From: Thermomicrobiaceae bacterium
Lineage (GTDB): Bacteria; Chloroflexota; Chloroflexia; Thermomicrobiales; Thermomicrobiaceae
Assembly (NCBI GenBank): GCA_025966355.1
Contig: JAICWZ010000097.1
Span: 1-7,208, forward strand
Length of the DNA stretch: 7,208 nucleotides
Direction: 5' to 3'
The notes under the pieces are model-generated. The model was not told the origin of the DNA. It saw only the letters and a program-made list of their open reading frames with translations, and did not search any database. Within the stretch, counting starts at the first letter, position 1. The number at the start of each line of letters is the position of its first letter. Both the position numbers and the translations under genes were made by a program. Of this stretch, positions 1 to 5,318 are shown piece after piece.

Positions 1-1
1 A

Positions 2-1084
2 CGCTCCGCGCTCGAATTCCTGAAGCCGTTGCCGTTTGAAACGCTCACCCGGCGCAAGGTCTACTCGGAAGTATTCGTTCCGTGGACCGACGACCTGCAC
101 GGCCACATCAGCATGGCCGAGCGAGCCGATGCGATGATCGTGGCTCCAGCGACCGCCAACACGATCGCGAAACTCGCGCACGGCATGGCCGATGACATGC
201 TGACCGTCAGCGCTCTCGCCTGTACGGCGCCGCTCATCATCGCGCCGGCGATGGACCACAATATGTATCTCCATCCCGCCACGCAGGAGAACCTGCGCAT
301 CCTGCGCGAGCGAGGAGTCCGCTTGATCGGTCCGGAACGCGGTCCACTGGCGTCGGGCGCGATCGGCTTCGGGCGGCTCTCGCCGGTCGAGCGCCTCACC
401 GAAGCGGTTCGAGCCGCCTGCGCGATGAGCGGGCCGCTGGCCGGCAAGCGCGTCGTCGTCAGCGCCGGACCGACCCGAGAATCGATCGACCCGATTCGTT
501 TCGTCAGCAATCGCTCGAGCGGAAAGATGGGCTACCAGATTGCCGACGCTTTCCTCGATGCCGGTGCGCTCGTCACGCTCGTCTCCGGGCCAACCGCGCT
601 ACGGCCTCCCGGCGAAGCAACGCTGGTCCCGGTCGAAAGCGCTCACGAGATGGCGGAGGCAGTGGCAGAGGCAGTCACGGGCGCCGACGTGCTCGTAATG
701 GCAGCCGCGGTCGCCGATTATCGTCCAGCCGAGATCGCTACCCAGAAGATCAAGAAATCCGAGGCCGATCTCACGCTCCGCATGGAACGAACGGTCGACA
801 TTCTGGCCAGCACCAGCCGCACCGGGCTTCTGAAAGTCGGCTTCGCGGCTGAAACGCACGATTTGCTCGCGTCCGCGCAGGACAAGTTGACGCGAAAGCA
901 ACTCGATCTGATCGTCGCCAACGAGGGCCCTGCCACGATGGGGAGCGACGAGAGTCGTGCCTACTTTCTGACGCGCGAGGGTGATCCCGAGGAGCTGCCG
1001 CTTATGCCCAAAAGCGACCTCGCCCACCTGATTGTTGAACGCGTGGTCCAGCTGCTCACCAACGCGGCGACCGATCGGCGATGA
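2..1084 (+). CDS. coaBC: Bifunctional phosphopantothenoylcysteine decarboxylase / phosphopantothenate-cysteine ligase, 5' truncated
   Basis: CoaBC makes 4'-phosphopantetheine for coenzyme A in the cytoplasm: the CoaB half joins cysteine to 4'-phosphopantothenate using CTP, and the FMN-dependent CoaC half decarboxylates the product. The reading frame is open from base 2, so the gene begins before the window; alignment from memory with E. coli CoaBC suggests about 45-50 N-terminal residues are missing. CoaC landmarks are the active-site His (GHIS, codon 104-106), the VAPATAN flavin-site segment and the PAMDHNMY motif (PAMN in E. coli). The CoaB half is complete and typical: SAGPTRESIDPIRFVSN and SSGKMG (about 473-530), AAAVADYRP (about 701-730) and KIKK (about 747-758). 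Unusual: the Asn and Cys that are catalytic in E. coli CoaC read Asp (254-256) and Ser (353-355). The stop codon overlaps the next gene's start as ATGA, indicating translational coupling. Identification is secure. Confidence 0.96.
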   Translation, partial: RSALEFLKPLPFETLTRRKVYSEVFVPWTDDLHGHISMAERADAMIVAPATANTIAKLAHGMADDMLTVSALACTAPLIIAPAMDHNMYLHPATQENLRILRERGVRLIGPERGPLASGAIGFGRLSPVERLTEAVRAACAMSGPLAGKRVVVSAGPTRESIDPIRFVSNRSSGKMGYQIADAFLDAGALVTLVSGPTALRPPGEATLVPVESAHEMAEAVAEAVTGADVLVMAAAVADYRPAEIATQKIKKSEADLTLRMERTVDILASTSRTGLLKVGFAAETHDLLASAQDKLTRKQLDLIVANEGPATMGSDESRAYFLTREGDPEELPLMPKSDLAHLIVERVVQLLTNAATDRR

Positions 1085-1461
1085 GCCAGGTTCAACCGCC
1101 CCGTGAACGGCCGAGTAATGCGCGTCCCGCCACGATCCAGATTCTTCGTTGGATCATCGTTAATCTCGGAGCGCTCCTGGTGACGATGCTCTTGCTGCGG
1201 CTCGCGATCGTCAGCGTCACGCCCGATCCTGCACAGACGGGGCTACGCGCACTTCTTCGCGTTACTCATTTCGTGACATGGCCGCTGGCCCAAATCCCGC
1301 CGCTGGCGACATCGCTCCGAGGCGCACTCACGGTGGCAGACCTCGCCACCCTTATCATCGTAGTCGGCGCGTGGATCGCCGCAATTGGTGTCGTCGCCGG
1401 CTGGGAGCGAGAGGGACTGCGGATGGGATTGAAATCGAATGAGGAGCGGCTAAAGCCATAG
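1081..1461 (+). CDS. Small two-span membrane protein, possibly YggT family
   Basis: A 126-residue protein with a hydrophilic, Pro/Arg-rich N-terminus (1-20), a hydrophobic segment at about 24-45, an amphipathic stretch around 55-80 (LRALLRVTHFVTWPLAQIPP) and a second hydrophobic segment at about 88-107, ending in a charged tail. Two spans separated by a Pro-containing amphipathic stretch is the plan of YggT-family inner-membrane proteins, which are often linked to cell division or envelope functions but lack a defined reaction. The resemblance is one of topology rather than of diagnostic motifs, so the family name is tentative. The ATG at 1081 is chosen because it overlaps the coaBC stop codon (ATGA) and no Shine-Dalgarno sequence is visible, as expected for a gene translated by coupling to the preceding one. 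The alternative is an unrelated clade-specific membrane protein. Confidence 0.8.
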   Translation: MSQVQPPRERPSNARPATIQILRWIIVNLGALLVTMLLLRLAIVSVTPDPAQTGLRALLRVTHFVTWPLAQIPPLATSLRGALTVADLATLIIVVGAWIAAIGVVAGWEREGLRMGLKSNEERLKP

Positions 1462-1569
1462 ACTGCGAGCCATGTTAAACTCGAAGAGGTAGGTGGGCTG
1501 ATCGCCGGTCTTCGGGTAACGTTCGAGGGCCTGGTATTGCCCTGGTCGCATTGGATCGGTCGTGGAACC

Positions 1570-1587
1570 GAACAGTGCGCACTGTTC
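1570..1587. promoter_or_regulatory. 18-bp perfect palindrome, candidate operator
   Basis: GAACAGTGCGCACTGTTC is an uninterrupted 9+9 dyad in the gap between the YggT-like gene and the 38-codon gene, 40 bases before the latter's ATG. Perfect spacer-less symmetry of this length is expected about 0.03 times in a random window this size. This favours a binding site for a dimeric regulator over a terminator, since no T-run follows. The GAAC...GTTC ends recall Gram-positive LexA boxes, but the spacing (10 rather than 4) does not fit. The regulator is unknown. Confidence 0.5.
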
Positions 1588-1627
1588 TGGGTCGCAACGC
1601 GTTCCGACGGAAGGTAGGACAACGACG

Positions 1628-1744
1628 ATGACCAAGAATCTCACGCGAGGTATTCTGAATCTCGTTTTGGCGGCCGCCGCTACGTGGTTGGCAAACTTCA
1701 TCGTCGAGCGCGTCTTTGGCCCAGACGAAGTCGAGGCAGACTGA
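1628..1744 (+). CDS. 38-residue single-span membrane protein
   Basis: This short gene encodes a 38-residue protein with a basic N-terminus (MTKNLTRG), one hydrophobic helix at about residues 8-26 (ILNLVLAAAATWLANFIV) and an acidic tail (GPDEVEAD). The charge pattern predicts the N-terminus inside and a single membrane span. The ATG at 1628 is preferred over an in-frame GTG at 1562 because a purine-rich GGAAGGTAGGA stretch (1609-1619) precedes it, and because the GTG-extended part reads as non-membrane, compositionally unrelated sequence that would run through the palindrome. No function is recognised; it resembles short membrane proteins that I believe are common in Chloroflexota genomes, but this cannot be checked here. 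It lies in the same direction as the lipid kinase gene, 157 bases upstream of that gene's start, and may be cotranscribed. Confidence 0.6.
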   Translation: MTKNLTRGILNLVLAAAATWLANFIVERVFGPDEVEAD

Positions 1745-1889
1745 GCTAGGCGAGATTTCAGCAGGGCGAAACCCACACCCGAGCGCGACACATTTTCCGA
1801 TTGAACGCAGACCGATCATCGAACCACCGGCCAGGCATCACCTGACGGCCGTTCGAAACAAATCAGAGCAGCCGGGTTACCGTCGTCGC

Positions 1890-1894
1890 GGAGG
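1890..1894 (+). promoter_or_regulatory. Ribosome binding site deciding the lipid kinase start
   Basis: GGAGG sits 7 bases before the ATG at 1902. The frame is open further upstream with a possible TTG at 1716, but that would overlap the 38-codon gene and add 62 residues unlike any kinase N-terminus. This site therefore fixes the start at 1902. Confidence 0.8.
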
Positions 1895-1901
1895 CCACGG
1901 A

Positions 1902-2822
1902 ATGTCCGATCGCATGGTCGCCACCGCCATTCTGAACCCGAATACCGGCCGTCGTGGTGCCGATGAGATCGAAGCGCTCATGCGTGAGGTTCTCGCGCCG
2001 CACATGGATTTGACGATCGTGCGCACGCGCCGCGCCGGTGACGCGGTGAGTCTTGGGCGTGCCGCGGCACGCGAATCCGACCTCGTCATCGCAGTCGGAG
2101 GGGACGGTACCGTGAACGAAGTCGCGAACGGCATGCTCACGGGCAGGGCACGACTGGCGATCATTCCGACCGGCTCGACCAATGTTGTGGCGCGAAGTTT
2201 CGGTATTCCAAACGAACCGCGCTTCGCGGCCCGGGCGTTGCTCGGTAACGTTCAACCAAAGTCGATCGACGTCATCCGTATGGACAACAATCGTATCGCG
2301 TTGCACATGATCGGCAGTGGTTTCGACGCGCAGATGATGGGCGATGCCGTGCCGATGCTAAAGCGCGCCGCCGCCTGGATGGCCTACGTTCCCGCTGCAC
2401 TCAAGCATGTCACCGGCAGCAACTGGAGCTTCAATATCACGGTCGACGACCAAACCGTCTCGACGATCGCCAAGATGGTTCTGGTCGCGAACGGTAGCTT
2501 TGTCCTCGATCCGCGCTTCGAGGTGGGGACGAATATCCGCTCCGACGACGGTCTGCTCGACGTTATCGTCTTCAATCCGCCAAATCTCGCCGCAACGACT
2601 GAGATCGCGTCGCGCATCGCCATCGGCCAGGTCGACCGCTCGCAGTACGTCCAGCAGTACACCGGCAAGCATGTGCGCATCGAAAGTGACCCGAGCGCTC
2701 CGGTTGAATGCGATGGAGATGTGATTGGTTCTACACCGGTGGAAATGCGGATCGTACCGGCCGCGCTCACCGTGCTCGTGCCGGTCAGCGAGCGGGGGGG
2801 CATTCACTCGTCAGCCGGGTAG
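1902..2822 (+). CDS. Diacylglycerol kinase family lipid kinase (YegS/BmrU/DagK type)
   Basis: A 306-residue protein of usual length for the soluble bacterial lipid kinases that phosphorylate diacylglycerol or related lipids with ATP at the inner face of the membrane. Visible motifs in order: the N-terminal NPNTGR loop (12-17), the signature GGDGTVNEV (66-74), the second nucleotide-site motif IPTGSTNVVAR (88-98), and the C-terminal beta-sandwich motif CDGD (270-273) followed by the VEMRIVPAALTVLVP strand pair typical of the family. In DgkB-type enzymes the product is phosphatidic acid, which re-enters phospholipid synthesis; YegS-type members use phosphatidylglycerol. The sequence alone does not say which lipid is used. 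Translation starts at an ATG with a good GGAGG. The gene converges on the RodZ-like gene with 15 bases between stop codons. A bulged stem (1820-1855) lies in its leader. Confidence 0.92.
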   Translation: MSDRMVATAILNPNTGRRGADEIEALMREVLAPHMDLTIVRTRRAGDAVSLGRAAARESDLVIAVGGDGTVNEVANGMLTGRARLAIIPTGSTNVVARSFGIPNEPRFAARALLGNVQPKSIDVIRMDNNRIALHMIGSGFDAQMMGDAVPMLKRAAAWMAYVPAALKHVTGSNWSFNITVDDQTVSTIAKMVLVANGSFVLDPRFEVGTNIRSDDGLLDVIVFNPPNLAATTEIASRIAIGQVDRSQYVQQYTGKHVRIESDPSAPVECDGDVIGSTPVEMRIVPAALTVLVPVSERGGIHSSAG

Positions 2823-2829
2823 ACATGCA

Positions 2830-2849
2830 ATCCGGCGCTAGTCGCCGAT
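2830..2849. terminator. Short hairpin in the convergent gene junction, weak terminator candidate
   Basis: CGGCG (2833-2837) pairs with CGCCG (2843-2847) around a 5-base loop, CTAGT, and two more A-T pairs can form beyond a single bulged C. The loop contains the RodZ-like gene's stop codon. No T-run follows on either strand, so intrinsic termination would be inefficient. It is nonetheless the only stem seen between the two convergent genes. Confidence 0.25.
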
Positions 2850-3716
2850 GGGATATGTTTGCGTCGCATCCCAGGTATTGCCGAGCTTCCCTTGCTGAAC
2901 GCCGTCAACCGAAACGACGATGAAGGGCGCATTGCCCGATTCGAGTGACATCGTCTTGCCCTGGAAGGCTCGTGACGCGCCTCCTGGCAGAACGGCCGAG
3001 AAGCGCACGACGCCATCGACGGTCGCCTGAACCCAGACCGAACTCGTCGCGGTAAACGCGAACTCGTGCGTCCCGCTGGCCGTCGCCGTCGGTTCCGGTG
3101 TCGGAGCCTCGGTTGGAACCGCCGTCGGCGCCACCGTCGGAGTCGCGGTGGGTGGCTCCGTGGCCGTGGCCGTTGGCTGCGTTGTCGGTGTCGACGCGGC
3201 TGTCGCCGTCGGGCTGGTGATCGCCGCGCTACCGATCTGCTGGCCGGTCGGCGATGCGATCACGCCCAGTTGATTCGTACTGGTTGGGCTGGCAGCGGTT
3301 ACCACGCTGGCGCCGGGAGTCGCGATATTGTCAGAGGGAGCCAAAAAGGCGCTGTACATCCAGGCAAAAATCACGGCGGACATGACGACCATGAATGCGA
3401 TGATCGCGAAGTTCGGTGCCCAGTGCGACGGAACGTCGAGCGGTTTCATGGCGGGCACCACACGGAAGCCGCCGCTGCGCTGGCCGTGAATATCCTCGAA
3501 CTTTGCCAGCACCGCGACTGGATCGAGCCCGAGGTATTCGGCGTATCGCCGCACGATGCCGCGCGCATAGGTGAGTGCCGGCAGATCGCTAAATTCTTCG
3601 CGTTCGAGCGCGACCAGGTAATGGCGACTGATTCGCGTCGCGCGCTCGGCTTCGCGGAGTGTGACGCCTTTGTAGGCACGCGCGTGCCGCAGTAGTTCGC
3701 CGAACTCAGAGGTCAA
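2838..3716 (-). CDS. RodZ-like membrane protein: helix-turn-helix, one span, Pro/Thr linker, DUF4115-type domain
   Basis: A 292-residue protein with RodZ architecture. Residues 1-75 form a Cro/RodZ-type helix-turn-helix domain (FGELLRHARAYKGVTLREAE, then TRISRHYLVALE and ARGIVRRYAEYLGLDP). Residues 102-124 are a single membrane span, 168-214 a Pro/Thr/Ala-rich extracytoplasmic linker, and 217-290 a beta-rich domain like DUF4115 (SVWVQATVDGVV, FQGKTMSLESGNA, VSVDGVQQGKLG). RodZ anchors MreB filaments and the elongation machinery in rods; in Chloroflexota such proteins also occur where mreB is not adjacent, so the exact role is open. The start is a TTG: no ATG or GTG lies between it and an upstream in-frame stop, and the HTH begins where family members usually start. 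A GGAAGGG is 14-15 bases upstream. A possible extended -10 (TGCTATGCT, complement 3809-3817) lies in the 114-base gap after the upstream gene. Confidence 0.88.
   Translation of the reverse strand: MTSEFGELLRHARAYKGVTLREAERATRISRHYLVALEREEFSDLPALTYARGIVRRYAEYLGLDPVAVLAKFEDIHGQRSGGFRVVPAMKPLDVPSHWAPNFAIIAFMVVMSAVIFAWMYSAFLAPSDNIATPGASVVTAASPTSTNQLGVIASPTGQQIGSAAITSPTATAASTPTTQPTATATEPPTATPTVAPTAVPTEAPTPEPTATASGTHEFAFTATSSVWVQATVDGVVRFSAVLPGGASRAFQGKTMSLESGNAPFIVVSVDGVQQGKLGNTWDATQTYPIGD
3075..3215 (-). repeat. Low-complexity Pro/Thr/Ala-rich linker coding segment
   Basis: Encodes residues 168-214 of the RodZ-like protein, a run of PTA, PTV and PTE units (for example PTATPTVAPTAVPTEAPTPE). The DNA is correspondingly repetitive (GTCGG/GTTGG units) and prone to copy-number change. 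Such spacers hold an extracytoplasmic domain away from the membrane and may be O-glycosylated; glycosylation is inference only. Confidence 0.8.
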
Positions 3717-3830
3717 GGCTCGTCGTTTGTCCCTTCCCGGCCGGTGTGGTCACGCTCATCCCCGTCGTACCCGGACCACGCCATCGTTTTGGTTCCATCT
3801 CGCTAACGAGCATAGCAGATCACAACGCGG

Positions 3831-5183
3831 TCAGCCGCGCCCGTTATTGCGCGCGTTCGTTCCGTTTGCGCGCGAGTCGAGCAGTTGACGCAGGAGATCA
3901 TCGACAATCGGAGTCGGCCGGCCGTGATGGCTGTAATCGGCCTGTTGCATCCACCAATCGTCGCTCGGGATCCACCAATCACCAATCGTGCTGCGACACG
4001 CGACTTCATTCTTCCGCACCATACGCCGGTGATCGAAGGCATACGGGTTGTTGCACCAACCACGTTCGCCCCCTTCGGCCGGTCGGAAATCGCGACATGT
4101 TCCACAACATTGCGACATCTTCGCCAGTTTTGGATTCATGGCGACCTTCGCCGGTTCGGGCTGGGAGCGCATCTCCTGTGGGCGCGGTTCCAGTTCGCGT
4201 TCGACCGACGCTGGTCTCGTCGCCTCCGCCGGTCGCTTCGGCCGCTGATCCGTCGTCTCGAACGGCTCCGTCCAGCCCCGGCGCCCGCCGGAGAGCGGGG
4301 CGTCTTCAGGAGGCGTGGACGAAATGCTTCCGGTTGGTTGTCTGGAGCCGAATCGTTCGATGTCCGGATCGCTCCGGGCCGGTGTCGGCGGCACTCCGTT
4401 CGAGCGCGGATGCGAGAGGAGCTGGCTGATATCGTCGATGTTCGACGAACGATCTTCCCGAGCGCGCCCAGCCTGAGGCGGCTCGCCCGCGCTCGCCCGC
4501 TTCTCCAGATCGGCGCGTCGCGGCACAACCGGTCGAATCTGGTCTTCATCGAACGCTCGTGGTGCCCCCCACGATCGACGGAAGTTCTCTTCGGCCGGCA
4601 GCGGCGCTCGAGGCGACGGCGATGGATTTGGGTCGGCAGGGCGAGTTGGCCGTGGCGACTCGTCACGTGGCCGTTCGGTTGGTTCGCTTCGTTTCATATC
4701 CGGTAAGGGAGCACCCCAGGATTCCCGATGTACGGCAGGGGACGACGCGGACGTCTCCTGGATCGAGCCGGTATGGGAATGCTCGGCAACCGGAATGGTT
4801 CGTTCAACCGGTTGAGAAGATACGGGAGTCGAAGATTCTCGACGGCCGATCTGCTCGGTGGACACGGTTGTTTCGGCGATCGGACGATTGGCCGGTGCGA
4901 CGCCGACAGACGTCACGCGGTCGGTATATTGCTGCCGCAGATGATCACTCACCGGCGATTCAGCGACCAGGGTCGAGGGCGGAATGTTCGAGATCGGAAC
5001 CGGTTCAATCGACTCTCGCGGCTCCCAGAGCCCGCCATCCCAGTGTTCACGACACGCGAGTTCATTCTTGCGAACGAGCACCATCATGCGGATCTCCCGT
5101 CGCGCGGGATGATTGCATCGACCCGACGCCGCGAACCCACCTTCTTCGAAGTAGCGGCACGTCCCACAAATGTGCTGGGTCAC
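3831..5183 (-). CDS. Protein of unknown function with a four-cysteine module at each end of a long disordered linker
   Basis: A 450-residue protein I cannot assign to a named family. An N-terminal module has Cys 6, 9, 23 and 44 (CGTCRYF, GRCNHP, RKNELACR, then W53-x-P55). A C-terminal module repeats it with Cys 360, 363, 377 and 396 (CGTCRDF, GWCNNP, RKNEVACR, then W404-x-P406). The spacing is C-x2-C-x13-C-x20/18-C, which suggests Zn or Fe-S binding; the metal is not determined. The roughly 300 residues between are rich in Pro, Ser, Arg and Glu and look disordered, with short repeats SWGAP (155-159, 204-208) and GWTEP (303-307), and helix-like IDDISQLL (249-256) resembling IVDDLLRQLL (427-436) near the C-terminus. 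No signal peptide or membrane span is seen, so it is probably cytoplasmic. The GTG start is the only start after an upstream in-frame stop and has GGGGGAAAGG before it. The gene points toward the RodZ-like gene 114 bases away. Long open frames on the opposite strand lack any such motif and are rejected. Confidence 0.85.
   Translation of the reverse strand: MTQHICGTCRYFEEGGFAASGRCNHPARREIRMMVLVRKNELACREHWDGGLWEPRESIEPVPISNIPPSTLVAESPVSDHLRQQYTDRVTSVGVAPANRPIAETTVSTEQIGRRESSTPVSSQPVERTIPVAEHSHTGSIQETSASSPAVHRESWGAPLPDMKRSEPTERPRDESPRPTRPADPNPSPSPRAPLPAEENFRRSWGAPRAFDEDQIRPVVPRRADLEKRASAGEPPQAGRAREDRSSNIDDISQLLSHPRSNGVPPTPARSDPDIERFGSRQPTGSISSTPPEDAPLSGGRRGWTEPFETTDQRPKRPAEATRPASVERELEPRPQEMRSQPEPAKVAMNPKLAKMSQCCGTCRDFRPAEGGERGWCNNPYAFDHRRMVRKNEVACRSTIGDWWIPSDDWWMQQADYSHHGRPTPIVDDLLRQLLDSRANGTNARNNGRG
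3949..3990 (-). repeat. 21-bp tandem duplication encoding a repeated DWW motif
   Basis: The 11-mer ATCCACCAATC occurs at 3949-3959 and 3970-3980, a period of 21 bases or seven codons. It encodes DWWIPSD followed by DWWMQQA (residues 402-415 of the four-cysteine protein). The first copy carries the W-x-P that follows the last cysteine of the C-terminal module; the second copy is an addition not present in the N-terminal module. Confidence 0.65.
3994..4019 (-). repeat. Copy 2 of a 26-base intragenic direct repeat (C-terminal RKNEVACR)
   Basis: Matches 5050-5075 at 23 of 26 bases. It encodes the fourth-cysteine segment of the C-terminal module. The shared AAG-AAT-GAA and GCG-TGT codons are identical even at third positions, including AAT and GAA, which are not favoured in GC-rich genomes. 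Confidence 0.75.
4481..4500. repeat. Perfect 10-bp tandem repeat within the disordered linker
   Basis: GCTCGCCCGC is present twice head to tail and encodes RASAGE-type residues (about 229-234) of the four-cysteine protein. Ten bases is not a multiple of three, so gain or loss of a copy by slippage would shift the frame. Confidence 0.6.
5050..5075 (-). repeat. Copy 1 of a 26-base intragenic direct repeat (N-terminal RKNELACR)
   Basis: Partner of 3994-4019; the three differences lie at the Leu/Val codon and in the Arg-side flank. It encodes the fourth-cysteine segment of the N-terminal module. Confidence 0.75.
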
Positions 5184-5274
5184 GGCCTTTCCCCCACATC
5201 GTCACCGTCGATCAACTCGCGCACCGCCTCTAGAACCGCGGTCGTGCCGCCGGTTGAGATCGAGCTTGGATTCG

Positions 5275-5303
5275 ATACCAGTTAATTTCGTGCGTTCCGT
5301 CAA
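5275..5303 (-). promoter_or_regulatory. Candidate promoter for the four-cysteine gene
   Basis: On the complementary strand TTGACG (5303-5298) matches the -35 consensus at five of six positions. It is separated by 17 bases from TGGTAT (5280-5275), a weak -10 with three of six. It would start transcription near 5268, about 85 bases before the GTG start. The poor -10 suggests dependence on an activator, and the dyad at 5319-5361 lies just upstream. Confidence 0.35.
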
Positions 5304-5318
5304 GAGTGTAACATGGCT

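Noticed and set aside
4..1084. coaBC as a pseudogene because of its altered CoaC residues
   Set aside because: The frame is intact, all CoaB motifs and the CoaC His are present, and the two changes are conservative and paired.
1570..1587. LexA (SOS) box
   Set aside because: GAAC and GTTC half-sites are present but separated by 10 bases rather than the 4 of Gram-positive LexA boxes.
1716..1901. 62-residue N-terminal extension of the lipid kinase from a TTG
   Set aside because: It overlaps the 38-codon gene, has no ribosome site and no family similarity; ATG at 1902 has GGAGG at a good distance.
3066..3695. 209-codon + strand frame opposite the RodZ-like gene
   Set aside because: Its Arg/Gly-rich sequence is the shadow of the Pro/Thr linker; the minus strand gives a complete RodZ architecture.
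3706..3813. 35-codon upstream reading frame overlapping the RodZ-like start on the complementary strand
   Set aside because: No ribosome site precedes its ATG, which itself lies in a possible -10 element, and its composition is unremarkable.
3885..4706. Long open frames on the + strand opposite the four-cysteine gene (also 3746-4429, 4559-5233 and 4728-5285)
   Set aside because: They are Arg/Ser-rich, lack recognisable motifs and overlap one another in different frames; the minus-strand frame carries two matching cysteine modules and a ribosome site.
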